A stretch of DNA of 64,000 bases from Strongylocentrotus droebachiensis. Its lineage: Eukaryota; Echinodermata; Echinoidea; Camarodonta; Strongylocentrotidae. Below, piece by piece: positions 30,308 to 43,639 of the stretch. The position numbers and the translations under genes are program-made. The first letter of the stretch is position 1. Every line of letters starts with the position of its first letter. The notes beneath the pieces were generated by a model. That model was not told the origin of the DNA and made no database searches. It was given only the letters and a program-made list of their open reading frames with translations. The DNA is taken from the NCBI GenBank assembly GCA_035222895.1, contig JAVYIG010000090.1, positions 806,001 through 870,000 on the forward strand, read 5' to 3'.

Positions 30308-33300
30308 TTTGACAGGTTGTACATCTTCATCAGATGAATTTTAATTTTGATGGCAAACCTGGAATATGGCATTTTGTATTTCATTATTATTATTGTTTTA
30401 TTTTTATAAAGAATTTCATGATAATATATTGTTTATTCCAAACTTTTCCATGTTTATTTTTTTCCTTGTATAAAATTGATCATTAAATTCATATCATAGC
30501 ATCAATCTTCATATTTCTGATTTTGTGCGCTAAAAATAATGATGAAATATATGCCTATTCTAAATTCCAATCATACTCTACAAAATGGTTTTTAAAAAGT
30601 TGCATGTGCTTGCTGGACTTACAATTAATTCAGCTAAGTATTTGTTGTACATGAAAAGGATAGTAATTCCATCTCTAGCCCAAGAAGATCTTAATACTGG
30701 TTAAGATCTGTGCCTCAATTACATTATTTGTCATTTTTGTATTTTGTATCTAGGTATATGTTATTATCCCCCACACACATACCGGTACACAGAAAAGAGT
30801 TCTGTATTTTTGAATAATTAAGAGCACATAGAAAGCTGCATATGGTTTTAAAGCATTAACATTTATGGAGGAAATTGGAATGGTACAATTAATCCCCTGG
30901 ATTTCTTTAAAGCTCATGAATTAAAGATGCGTTTGGGACATGATATTTGCAGGCAATCTGGTATCAGATGTATATTTAGTACATGCCTTATGTTTATGGA
31001 GACGTTAAAAGCACCCTGGAATTCTGGTGAAGACACAAATCCAATGAAATTTCAACTGGTTGAAGAAAGAAATCACCTGTGAACGTAGAAAAAAATAATA
31101 ATAGTGGAACAATAAGCAAAGACAGGCACACATGGTTTCCAAATTGTTTGTGTTTATTTTGCGACAGATGAGATTTCCATTGTTTTGTGTGCATCTTCAT
31201 TTTTACTAAATTGTAGTGCTCTTTTGGAGGGTTAGGAATACTATATGTATATCAGGATCTAATACCTCTAATACCTGATCTCTCTTGTTGCACAACAAAT
31301 CTTTGGGAATTATTTTCAGAAACTTCACCTAAAATGCGATTTCAAACAAACCAAAAACCCATTTCACCTTTAATATGTGAAAGCATATGATGCTAGTGGT
31401 TGGTGATTTGTACTACAACTACTAACTATGATTAATAATTCATCTTCTATAAATGCACCCCTACAGGCATCATTCATTCTACACATTACAGATACTAGAA
31501 ATGATATGAGAAATGCGTGGAACATGTATCCCATGGGCTACCAATCAAAATGAATTACTCATTATAGGAGTAAGCATCTGTGATTGAAGTGAGTATTTTC
31601 CCTCGGGGGCGGCAGACATGCATGCGTGTGGAATAAAAGCCAACCTGGAGAGAATTAGCTTTGTTCGTCAGAAGAAGTTGCTCTGAATCTTCAGCACTAA
31701 TTCTTGTTTTACTTGTTTCATTCAACAAAGTATGAATACTTGTATTTTTAAGCATAATATAATCTGCAATGTGTAATCTACAAATTTTGATTTACATTCT
31801 CAGAATGTAATATACAATGTGTAATGTAATATTTATGTAATCTACAATTTGTTATCTACGTAAACTATAGTACCCATGTCATATAAATTAAAAGAGAGAA
31901 ATGCATTTTACCAGCCATTGTCACTAACCCACCGATTTAGGCCTGCTTGTTCAGTGTTTTTTTTTTTTTAATCCTTAGTTTTCCATAAACTAGCCCCCTG
32001 ATGATAGTGATTGAATAAATAATGAAAAAGATAATTTAAGAAAACACAGGAGAGTAGAGAGCAGCTTAGATTTCTAAAACTAAAACAAGAAGGTTTTAAG
32101 AATGATAAAAAAATGAAAAGATTTAGAAGTGACAATAATAGCTTGTAACTTATACCATACCCTGATTTTTGTTATGCGTATCTGATATGTACAATTTTGT
32201 ATTTCACATTTCTTTCATGAATATTTGATTGGCATTAACTACAGACTTGCAAAATCATTTCTGAAGTTGCAAACCCCAGCTTCTACATTTTATTTACAAA
32301 TAAATAGGCTGGACCGGCCTACCCTAAGCTCCCCATTAGCAATTTCCCCCTCCATGGCTGTAGATGTTAGACTTTTGAATGTCAAATGGTCTCTCTTAGA
32401 TGAGTCTGGAGAATATACTGAATATTTTATTTTCAAACCTCAGCTCTGATACACCATTATAGTTAAAGCATTACTACAAATGGAGTAAGAAGCTGAATTA
32501 CACATTAAAAATGTATGAATAGTCGTAGTTGTATTTCAGTAGTTCAACTTCTTCTGTATATATCTAATGATAGTGCATGCATGTACATGTAATCTGTCAA
32601 TCTGTTGTTAACAGGATTTCCCCTTTTTTTTTATTGCCTTTTTGTTTTATTTTTGTATTTTTCTCTGTCTGTAACTATATCCATCACTATCCTTCAACAG
32701 TTTCTCTATATTTCTTATTTATCTGCATATTTTTTGTAAAAGGTATATTCACTCTTCCCCTCCCCTCCACATTCTACTTTTTCTCCATAGATATTTATTC
32801 TTTTTTAATGTATGGGGTATTATCTAAACATGTATCTTTGTGTCTATTTTGAATGTGTTCATTCCTCTGAATGTGAAGCCCTGAAACACTTCTCTCTTTT
32901 TTGTATATACTTGAAGACATTTCATTGAATGGCATTTTTGTATGTTTCTGCTTTTCTTTAACTTTGTCTTCAGAATTTGTACGGGAGTCAAATATTCTGT
33001 TTCTCTTGAATTATTCATGTAACTGCACATTGATATGGGTTAAACTTTTGAAAGAGTACCGATTTTCATGTATTTCATCAAGGGAACAAGATATCGAGAG
33101 AACCTTTAAGAAATGTTTTGCAGAAAAATATGGAGCCTCCTTTTGATTTCTGTTTAATGAGAATATACTTCTTTGTCACCTCATACTACCTCCATTTATC
33201 TACCCATCTAACTTTTTCTCACTCCCTTGTTAACTGATTGTAATCAATTAATTAATTTCAACTCATTTTATGTACATTAAGAAGCTTTTTATTGTCACCT

Positions 33301-33830
33301 TGTTATGCACTTTGATGTACTTAACATAAACAGAATTTGATTTCTGGAGATAAGATAGATTTGAGGTTGAGGTCTGTGTGTTAATGTATTATGCTGATTA
33401 TAGGATTAGATTAACTATCATTTTATAGATTTTCATGAGCAAAAAACATGAATAACAATGCATTACATTTTTCTATAATCTAAGGACATAATTTTGTAAC
33501 CACTGCATTTATACAAAAGAAGAAAAAAAAGCATACATAAAAACATTTTTGGAGTAAAGGAAATTATTTGGCTGCACACATATATGTAAACAATCTTGTT
33601 CCAGATGTTTAAAAAGTTGATGATCTTATTTGTTACTAAATGCTGCAACAATAAAGGAAAAACAAACACATGTAACCAAGCAGCAACAGTCATAGTGTTT
33701 GCTCTTTTGTAGAACTATCGAATTAAAATTCATGAGTTTAATTTGTTCAGTCTCTCAGAATATTGATCTGTCTTTCGGCTATATTTTCATTTCATGTACT
33801 AGTATGTGCATCCCTTTTCGTCTATATGTG
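30308..33830. other. Non-coding AT-rich DNA
   Basis: No gene is seen. A small hairpin TTACATTCT-C-AGAATGTAA lies near 31793-31811 within a patch of repeated TGTAATCTACA-like words. Confidence 0.5.
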
Positions 33831-33834
33831 GCCA

Positions 33835-33954
33835 TTCCTCTCTGCCTCTCTCTGTCTCTGTCTGTCTCTCTCTCTCTGTCTCTCTTTGTCTGTCTGTCTG
33901 TCTTTCTGTCTCTGTCTGTCTCTCTCTCTCTGTATGTCTGTCTGTCTCTCTGTC

Positions 33955-33992
<38 letters not shown>

Positions 33993-35075
33993 ATCCTCCC
34001 TCTCTCTCTTTAAATTTACCCATTTTACTTCATTCTTGCCCTCCCTCTCTCCCATCTCTTTCTTCCTTACTCCCTTTCTGTAAACTTTCATTGATTTCAA
34101 TGTTTGCTTTTATCTACTCTCCCTCTGAGTCATGAATTGATCTTTTCCCTTTCTCTTACAATGTTTATAAGTACATAAATATAACCATTACCAAACACGC
34201 TTGTCGTAAGCTACGATGTATTATTAATAACACTAGGAAGCATTTATAGAGAGTACAGCCTCACATTATTGAATTTAGTATACCCTGGACATTGATAACC
34301 CTTGAGAGTAGGTTACAGTACATAATCACTAAAATGATAGATTAAGCGAGGTAATCCAGTGTGGTCTTACTTAATACATAGCGAGGGAAGTGCACATTGC
34401 CTCGACATGGCGGTCAATTATTCAATGCATCCAAAACATGTATTCGCCACTTAATGCAGTATGTGCATCTAGTCTTGTAGTAAATGCTGTGGTCCGTCGG
34501 ATAGGTTAACATCTAAAGTAGATGGGCGTGGGGTATTGTTGACTGCTAATGTTTAAACTGCAAAGGGCACTCAGATCAGATTACTCATGCATTGTGGTAT
34601 TTTGCTTGTCTGTTAATTCTCCCTGCCTCTCTCTCTCTCTCTCTCTCTTTCTCTCAGTGCCCCTCTCTCCCTTTTCTCTCTCTCAAATGACCTCACCCCC
34701 CCCCTGTCATCTCTTTCACTCTCTCTTCTTTCTTTTTCTTTCCTTTATCCTCTGTCTCTTCACTTTCTTCACTATCTCTCTTTTACTCTCTATACTTTTT
34801 CCCTTTTTTGTCCCCTCTCATCAGTATAACCTCTTTCACTCTGTGCACTTTGTCATCCCCTTTTATCCCGTTCTTTATTGTTTTTTCTCTTTTCTCCACA
34901 ACCTCTATCTCCCTCTCTTTTTGCTCTCGTATCTCACTTTTTCACTCTCAACTTTCTTTTCGTGTGAGTCTTATTCACTCTCCTGTTCCCGCTCCTTCTT
35001 CTCTCACCCCTCTCCTCTCCCTCTCTCTCTCTCTCTCTCCTTTTCTCTCTCTCTCTCTTTCTCCTTTCCTCTCCC
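33835..35075. repeat. Pyrimidine-rich region with (CT)n and (CTGT)n tracts
   Basis: CT and CTGT microsatellites lie at 33840-34010, 34628-34680 and 35015-35080, with further pyrimidine-rich sequence between 34690 and 35015. The interval 34120-34620 is ordinary AT-rich DNA with no gene. Ser/Leu-rich open frames are low-complexity artefacts. Confidence 0.75.
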
Positions 35076-35079
35076 TCAC

Positions 35080-37865
35080 CTTGTTTTACCCTCTTCATTC
35101 TTTAATTTCACCCCATCTTGAAGCTACCAATTTGTAGTAGTGTTTACCATGGACAAATCTGGGGATAAATTGATATAATAGTAATCATGCTTCCATCGTA
35201 TTATAAGTAAAGTGAGGACAGTTGTTTCTTGGTCTATATACTGCGAGTGAGGGAGAAAGATTTTTTTTTAAGCATTAATAAATGATTTCGTACATCAGAA
35301 ATTTACAGAGTGACGTTGGTTCCTGGGATATTTTGGGCTGCAGCTAGGGGCTATGGAGAATACACATCTTGAGCAAAGCACAGTATTGAGTGATCACGCT
35401 TCTGCGTCTCTGTGATGCGCTTTCACAATGTTTAAGGTGTCTCTGGGAACTCTTGAGTGGTTGCGCATAACACATAAACATATGAAGAAATGAATGATGT
35501 GAAAACATGACATGTGTAATGTTTCTGAATTATTTTTTTGAAACGGGGCAGTGAAATTTAAAAAAGCTGCGGTCAATCGTTCACAAATACTTTATTGTAG
35601 TAATGGTTTATTGAAGAAAAAAAATTGATCGCGGTTCGAAAGTCAAATTACAGGTATAATGGTAAAAGCAAACGTCAAAATTCCAGGAAACAAAATAGGT
35701 AATAACATGTAATAATTAAAGCAATGAGATCATAATGACAAAGATTAAGTACAAATATAAGCAACAATTATTTTCTTACATTTCTTTGGATTAATCACTT
35801 TCTCCAACTCTACCACTCAAATAAACAGTTCACCAATGGCATCGAGTGTATAAGTTTAAGAGTTGTTTGACAAGGAGTTGGGATCACTTCATATTATTAT
35901 ATTGGTTATACGTGACCACTTTTGAGTTCACAGAGACCTAGGATGGTGAAAAAGGGCATCACAGAGACATACAAGCATGATCACTCAGTGCTGTGCTATG
36001 CTCAAGCTCATGATTTTTAATTTTGCAATCGCCCCCGTGAGCAATCTGACCGAGGCGATTATGTAGCTCACAGGGGCGAATCACCCATTGCCCCCGTGTT
36101 TTTTGAGCCTTGCTCGGTAGTATAGTGCATTGGTCTCGTTATTTGGAAAAACCAAGTCAATGCAGTAGTGCACTTCGGTAAGGCATTAATCCTTATTACC
36201 AAGTCCCTCGGAGAGGACTTAAAACTGCTGGTCCCCTGATTGCTTACTTAGAAGCATACAATTCTTACATAGCAGTCAGGTAAAAAACAAACAAACATGT
36301 TATTCCAAAATGAAATGGCTAAAAAAGAACTGTAAATCTCAAATCACAGTTGACATTTCAGATGCTGGTTCTTATTTCAGGACACCCTGATTACAGTCCC
36401 GATAACGTATCATTTTCTCTGGAAATCTATATTATCTAAGCCAAGGTATAGGTAATTTCCAGACCATCTTGGTAATACATCGTGTGCACCTGTTTAAAAC
36501 GTTATCATCGATCTGATTTTTTTTGTTCAGTGAAACAAATGCTGTTTCCAATTATAGAAACCCTTGCTACATGTATCTGCTGAAATATCTCCTTCTACTA
36601 TAGGAAATCAGCTTTTGCTGTTACCACTCCATGAGATGAAAATCAAATCAGCGAGCAGTATTTTTTTCTTGTTCTTATTTTTGTGGAAAATGTATAAATC
36701 ACATGAAATAGAACAACAATTTGATCATTTTCTACAAGTGAAATTGCAGAATCCACTATCTTTCATCTTTAATGCATATGCATTTGATCTCTAGGGATTT
36801 ACTGAGCTATACTGGTGGAGATTAAATGCTTCAAGTGGACCACCAAAAAGCCCTGACTGATCCCATAGCTGAATACCATCATGTTGTGCACATGGCCATG
36901 TTCTAGCTTAAAGATAAAATTGAGTATTGCTCTGTGAATGGATTGAGAAAGAAACAAATTGCTTTTAATACAACTTGTGGGAAAAGTTGAGTATCTATAC
37001 TCAGCAAAAAGAAAGGAAGTGCACTCCCTTACTTGTTCAAAATTAAGAAGCATCTATACAACATATTTCCCAGCTACATATGTTATTCTATCAAAACACA
37101 ATAAAAAGAGCAATAAAACTTGCAATTTTAATTTTCATCTGTACCAGAACTTGATTTTCTCTTCAATTACAGGTCCTAATTGTCCACAAGATTGTTATTT
37201 GGTCATTTATTTTGCTGCATTCGATGCATCAAATCCTTGTTTTCAAATAAATGTGCACGAGTGTTGTGGTTTGTTGGTTGATAGACCATTTAGTTGTTTA
37301 TTTCCTTTTCCGGTAAACCTCAATGCCTACTGCAGATGTTTGTCCAACATCATAATCAGCATCAAAAATATTGTGGTGTAGCAGGTAAATTAGGATTTAT
37401 AACCTTTATTTCTGTGTCCCCAGTTTCCCAAGGATACCTCGATTTGCCACTTAGAAACTCAAGTTTGAGTTTGAGTTTGAGTTTATTGATTTCACGTTTC
37501 ACATGCAGAAATAATACAGATAACAAAATATACATACAAGACATATCGTTTCATAATTATTTTTAAAAAAATGATTATATTAATTGACAAGGTAATCGTC
37601 ACATTTGTTTGACAACTAATATCATTTAAAGGAAACCCAGACAAAAGTACAAACTGTGAAATGTGCAGGAACCTATATGAAAGCAGAGCTTGTAAAAAAT
37701 AGGTTCCTGGGAGACTTGAAAAATAACAGGGACAGAAAATGTTTACTGTAGAGAGAGAGGTACACAATTAAAATTAAGATGGCAGTAATTGACAAATAAT
37801 TGTTTGCAAGTTCAATACAATACAATACAGAAAAAAAAGAAAAAGAAATACATTAAAACGAAGAG
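35080..37865. other. Non-coding DNA with minor repeats
   Basis: No gene can be defended. A 14-bp stem hairpin (TCGCCCCCGTGAGC with its near-perfect inverse) lies at 36029-36079. A moderately GC patch at about 36110-36290 resembles a decayed retroposon fragment. A (GTTTGA)n tract lies at about 37459-37485. An open frame after TCAATTACAG at 37173 is cysteine-rich but unsupported. Confidence 0.45.
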
Positions 37866-37869
37866 AAGT

Positions 37870-38592
37870 TGGATCTTGGCTCAACAAGACGTTACCATGC
37901 CAATGTCTGAGATGAATGAAACTTCCCCCTCCTCACAGAGTTTAAATTCATTCAAAATATGAAACTTGAAGTGTCAAATCTGATACCAGTTTGCGGTAGA
38001 TATGAAAGGTTGCTTTGGAAAGGGCAAAGGGATTGGCTTATCTTGGCTTGATAATGTTTGTCACCATCTCCATGTCTATTGGAGACTGGTATGAATGAAC
38101 ATTTCCTTTCTCACAGATTCTAATTTCATTCCAAATATGAAATTTGAAGTGGAAAGTCTGTTACCAGTCTGCGGTAACTATGTAACCTTGCTTTGGAAAG
38201 GGTAACGTGATTGGCTTATCTTGGCTTGATAATGTTTGTCACCATCTCCATGTCTTATGGAGACTGGTTTTAATGAACATTTCTACTTCTCATAGAGGCT
38301 ACTTCTCTTGAATATAAAATATGAATTGGAAACGTCATAGTAGTCTGCGGTAGTCTCTGCGGTAAATATGAAAGGTTCCTTTGGAAAGGGCAAAGTTATT
38401 GGCATATCTTGGCTTGATAATGTTTGTCACCATCTCAATGTTTTACAGAGACTGGTTTGAATGAAACTTCCCACTTCTCATAGCAGCAACCTTCCATTGA
38501 GTATGAAATTTAAAGAGTAAACTTTTATAGCAGTCTGCAGTAAATATGAAAGCATGCTTTGGAAAGGGCAAAGTGGTTGGCTTACATCTTTC
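37870..38592. repeat. Tandem array, four units of 167-188 bp
   Basis: The word TCTTGGCTTGATAATG starts at 38041, 38219 and 38407, with a diverged form at 37874. Each unit also carries an ATGAA(T)G and ACTTCC-like stretch, a GTCTGCGGTA-like word and CTTTGGAAAGGG. The units are clearly related but diverged. Confidence 0.85.
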
Positions 38593-38819
38593 ATTATGAC
38601 TCTCCAGTTGTCTCACTTTATACTTTTGGGGTTGTCTTCGAGAGAGCTCTTATTAAGTTTTGGACAATTCCAGATCTTGAGGGTCCAAGAGAGAGTTTTT
38701 ATTGTGTTTTGACAACTTCTTTGGTCTGTGCATCCTGATGTTGACCAGGATGCTAATGCAAATGCTACAGGATAATGAGAAGAGTAATGAAAGCATGTGA
38801 GGGAATGTAGCCATAATGA

Positions 38820-39200
38820 AAAACAAGTAGAAATTGGAGAAGATGGCAGAAGTAGATAAGGTGTCTTCCTCTCTAGGGATAAAATGAAAATGAGTTGTAA
38901 CAATGTGTTTAGCGTGACTGGGTTGACAGAAGTAACAATAAGTTAAGGCAAACAGTGATATATGACAGTATTTCTTTTTCTTGTTATCTTGTCTTGTTTA
39001 TTTGCAATTTTGTCTGTCTACAATTTTTTTTTTTAAGACGAAGAAAATAAGACATTTAAGTTATACTTGTACTCAAGGTATTAAACTACTTGAAAACTCT
39101 TGAAGTATATTTATAGGTAGAAATGGGAGAAGATGGAATTTGTCTCTCTCGTCGTAAAATGAAAATGAAGGGTATAATAAAAAATGTATTAGATATCACA
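38820..39200. repeat. Diverged direct duplication, about 291-bp spacing
   Basis: AGAAATTGGAGAAGATGG at about 38828 recurs as AGAAATGGGAGAAGATGG at about 39119, each followed by GTCT(T/C)-rich sequence and AAAATGAAAATGA. Confidence 0.6.
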
Positions 39201-39364
39201 TGTAGATTACCTGTGTTATTGGCATTTTGAAAAGAAACATTGATACTAGTAATTACAGGTTAAATGTTTCCCTTCTAAGCAATTGAAAACCCTTGAATGA
39301 GGCAGAAATACATTTACAAGAACTTGGGGTAACTTCCCTTCTGATGCTGAAATAAAAATGATTT

Positions 39365-41290
39365 TTTTTAAATTGTGTTATAGCTTTCCTGCATTATGGA
39401 CACATTAACTTGTTTGCTTGTCTACATAACAGTAACTTGTAGGAAGAGAAATTGACGAAAGGAACAGTGATGAACTAACTCAAAGGCTCTATTTGTTTTC
39501 TCTATTTTACATAAAGGCAAACAGAAGCAACCAAGAATGAGATATCTGATTAAGGTTCACTTGAGAAACCCACACATTATTATTACTCCATTAGCTTTGC
39601 AGGAAACACGTCCATCTTCTCTAAATGTTTAACTCCAGCTTCATGTGAGTGATATCAGAAGTAACAGAGTATCGAACGCACAAACAAGCAGCCAAATTGT
39701 GTTAGCTATATATAGTAACTAATAGAGAAAGAGAATAATGATGAACTTGGTGAAGAGAACAAACAATGATATATCAACCTAAAGGCACTATTTTTCCCAT
39801 TTTACATACTAGCTGTTTTAGAAAAGGGAAGTAAATGTAAAAGAAACACACTCTGTAAACTTGAGAATGGAAGCAAACAGAAGCAAACCAGATGAAGATT
39901 TCTGATAAGGAGACACTTAAGAAACCCACACATTCTCTTTACTTCATTACCTTTGCAGGAAACACGTCCATCTTTCTCCCAATGTTTAACGCGAACTATA
40001 CATGTAGGTGATGTCAGGAGTAACGAAGTAGCCGACAAACAACCCCAAACAACTTTTTTTAGAGACCAGGTTGTGTTACCTTGCTTGGTTATGGACACAT
40101 TAACCTTTTTGTTTGTCTACATAACAGTAACTTTTATGAAGAGAAAACTATGAACTTAATGAAGAGAACAATGATATACTAACTCAAAGGTACTATTTTT
40201 TCCCTGTTTTACATACTTGCTATTTTAGAAAAAGGAAGAAAATGAGAAAGGACCACAAACAGTAAACAGAAGCAATCAAGAATGAGATATCTGATTAAGG
40301 TTCACTTGAGAAACCCACACATTATCTTCACTCCATTACCTTTGCAGGAAACATGTCTATCTTTCTCGTAAAGTTTTATTCACGCTACATGTGAGCGCTA
40401 TCAGAAGTAACGAACAAACAACCCTTTGTTAAAAAAAGCAGATTGTGTTAGCTTGCCTGCGATATAACTTTTTTGTTTGTCTACATAAAGTAACTTGTAG
40501 TAAGAGAAAATAATAACTTTGATGAAGAAAACAATGATAGGCCTATACTAAGTCAAAAGTACTATTTGTCAATTGTACATGCTTGATACTTTAGAAAAGG
40601 GAAGAAAATGAAAAATGAACACGTTCAGTTAATATTTGCAGTTCAATAGAAACAAACGGAAGCAAACATAATGAAGATATTGTCTAATAAGGCTAACTTA
40701 AAAAACCCACACATTTCTTTACTTTATTAGCTTTGCAGGAAACACGTCCATCTTCTCTTAATGGTGAACTCAAGCTACATGCATGTAGGTGATGTCAGAA
40801 GTAACAAAGTAGCGGACAAACAGCTGTTTTCTTAGAAGCCAAATTGTGTTAGCTTGCCTGGGTTATGGACACATTAACCTGTTTGTTTGTCTACATAACA
40901 GTAACTTATTATATGAAGAGAATAAGGATGAACTTGAAGCAGAGAACAAACAATGATATATCAACCTAAACTCCTAAGGGAACTATTTTTTTCCATTTTA
41001 CATACTAGCCGTTTTAGAAAAGGGAAATAAATGTGAAAGGAACGAACTCAGTAAACTTGATAATGGAAGCAAACAGAAGCAAACAAGATGAGGCGTCTGA
41101 TAAAGGATCACTTAAGCAACTCACACATTTTCTTTACTTCATTAGTTTGGCAGGAAACAAGTCCACCCTACTCCTAATGTTTAACATTAGCTACATGTTA
41201 GTAATGTCAGAACTACAGGAGTAGCGAACAAACAACTCCTCTTTTGGGTTATGGAAACAATAACCTTTTTTTTGTCTACATAATTTTAAT
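39365..41290. repeat. Tandem array, five units of about 355-415 bp
   Basis: The landmark TTTGCAGGAAACA(C/T)GT occurs at 39597, 39952, 40341, 40732 and (as TTTGGCAGG) 41146. Each unit also has AAACCCACACAT, GT(A/G)ATGTCAGAAGTAAC-like, TTGTGTTAGCTTGC and GTTTGTCTACATAACAGTAA words. The units drift in length through small indels. There is no coding capacity. Confidence 0.88.
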
Positions 41291-41498
41291 TTTATAACAG
41301 TTACCAAAAGTAACCTTTAAAACTAGTAACTTACAATTGTATCTTAACTTGGTCAGTGGCTTCTAAATGTGAAATTCCAAGCAGGTTAGAAAAATGATAA
41401 CAAATATTACAACAGCGATGACAAATATAATTAAGATTTATTTGACACTCACCCTTCCCTTCAATGACATAGTTTTGTCCTTGCTCATATGATTACTG

Positions 41499-41967
41499 AT
41501 AAGGCCTGTTTTCACTATCTCGAGATTGCCAAATATCCAGCTATTTGAACTATCCCGATCGCAAACTATCCAGCTAATTTGCGTCTTCATCAGACCGAAG
41601 TAGCAATTAGAAGGATATTTGGTCAGGATTGCCATCCCAAGATAATAATAATAATAATAAAAACGTCACTTATAAAGCGCTTACCACCGAAGTCTCTAAG
41701 CGCTAGATATCTTGGGATAGTTTGCAAAATATCCCACTATTTGGCAAAATATCCAGCTATTTGTCCCGTGCGTCTTCACTAGACCAAAGATTTGCAATAC
41801 TCGCAAACGCTGAGCAAAATATCTCAAGCTAATTTCTCAAGGTCAAGTTTCAAGTTTCGAGGTTGAATCTCGAGATAGTGAAGCCGTGATTTGTTACTTC
41901 GGGATTATTTCCCAAATCAGAAATAGCGGGCTATTTGGCAATCTCGAGATGATGAAGACGCGCCTAT
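41499..41967. mobile_element. Inverted-repeat element family M, copy 1 (with nested insertion)
   Basis: The ends are inverted over about 40-45 bp: AGGCCTGTTTTCACTATCTC at the left and its counterpart ending CGCCTAT at 41967. A second copy is at 49907-50269. The interior shares TATCC(A/T)GCTAATTTGCGTCT-like and GAAACTTCGGGATTATTTCC-like words. TA at both outer edges would fit a Tc1/mariner-type target, though this is not certain. It carries a 60-bp nested insertion. Confidence 0.75.
41645..41704 (-). mobile_element. Nested retroposon fragment, AAGCGCT type, 60 bp
   Basis: Read on the minus strand it has two AGCGCTT-like words and ends in (ATT)n. It is flanked by AGATA (41640-41644 and 41705-41709). 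The sister copy at 49907-50269 has the uninterrupted CCCAAGATATCTTGGG, so both boundaries and the 5-bp duplication can be read directly. Confidence 0.82.
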
Positions 41968-42558
41968 TGTGAGGAATCCCGGCTGTATACATCTGCAGGA
42001 ATGGGAAGATGGGACCTTCCTATCTTCGGGGTGTAAGACAGCCATCAATCTTCTTGCGTCCATGTAAGTCGCCAGGATATTGGGATGTAATGAAGATAGA
42101 TTCCAGGGTGTACACTGAAACTCCATCTAGCTAGATCTGGTGGGATGTCTGATACTGATGTGTTTTGTGACAACATGGTTAGAGTGTTGGTGATGAATCT
42201 CATGAGGTAAAGTGGGTATTTTTTTAGGAACGTTTATTCTGTAAAGGAAGATCTGAAAAACAGCTCTGGTATTGATTTGGGGTCCTATATAACCCCAACA
42301 GACAATTTGGTCAGGCTTAAAAATAAGACGATAAAGTTTTGAAATCATGACTGCTACAGTTGTTTCATTCTTGATATTAGGTTTAATTCAATCTTTTTCT
42401 CAGAGTATCTCTCACTCTCATTCTTTTACTCTCTGTCTCTCATCATTCTCTTTCTTTTCTGCCTTATCCTCCATCCCTCTCAGTCTCTCTACATCTTCCT
42501 CTATCCACACCCTTGTTCTTTCTCCCCCTTTCTATGTCTTTCTCTTGCATTCCCCCTC

Positions 42559-42611
<53 letters not shown>

Positions 42612-43600
42612 GCTTTCTCCTTCCTTCCCACTTCAATCAACATTGATTCCAGCTCAGACTTGGGGGATGTATATATGGTAGGTAGAAGTGATGGTATTCA
42701 TTGAGAAAATAAATGAGATCCCCCATGCGCTAAATGTCAAACCTGACAGAATAATCCACGGGGCTTGAGAAGGAAGATGTCCGCTCCAGAATTTGGAGAA
42801 AACGAAATGATGTTGAAAGAACCCCCTCTTTCATGTTCCTTTGGCGGCCCTTCAGCACCAGATTAGGGCCGGGAAGTCTTGCAATTTCATAATTAACCCA
42901 GATACATACAAGATATTCCTTGTCTGTCAGGAAAGTCGTGGAAGCATCGTTTGATTGACTTTAAAGATGCTGTCCAATGAATTGGAATGTTGCACCAAAT
43001 AGGGAAAAAATGATTACTATGGTAATTCAAAATTATATGATTTCCAAGGGATCTTCTATAGTTTGACAATGTACATGTTTGGAACAGTGCTGTTGTCCTG
43101 TTCATCGACAGCTGTAAATACACCAAATATTGTTGAATACTTTCAGGGGATGGGAGATGAATTCTATAAATTGAGTTAAATTAAAGGCTCTTGAATGAAT
43201 ATTTATTTTCTTTGAAAATATAAAATGAGTTTATATGTACTCAATTGAAACTAAGAAAGAATCTCATCATTTTTCTAAAAGGAGTTCACCCACCAAAATG
43301 TCTGCATTTTATTATGGTCAGACAGTCAAGTGATTCTATTTCTAATCCGTAAGATCTGTTCGAAAGAATCTCCATTCAAAGGCATTGACAGCAATAGTTA
43401 TCATTGAAATAGAATTCAGATTTAGTTATAAATATGTATCTAGATGTGCTGTGACATTACTAAGTCACTAAAAATTCTACATGTATATGGTCAGTGATTT
43501 TCTGTTTAAAAAATAAAATAAAACTGTTAACATCAGTTTGATGTGATTCCTTTAAATTTCTCTCCTTTCTTAATAATTCACCATATCCATGTGAAGATGT
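41968..43600. other. Non-coding DNA with a (CT)n tract
   Basis: No gene is seen. A pyrimidine-rich block at about 42370-42640 includes a (CT)n tract at about 42560-42608. Confidence 0.5.
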
Positions 43601-43639
43601 TGGTTAAGCGTCGTGTCTCATGGCTCAACTTCCATTAAG

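Noticed and set aside
33779-34135. Arg/Glu/Asp-rich and Leu/Ser-rich frames on both strands
   Set aside because: Produced by CT/CTGT microsatellites; every frame is equally open.
36959-37381. Cysteine-rich open frame after a TCAATTACAG acceptor-like site
   Set aside because: No donor in phase with gene B and no domain pattern; the cysteines are not spaced like a known module.
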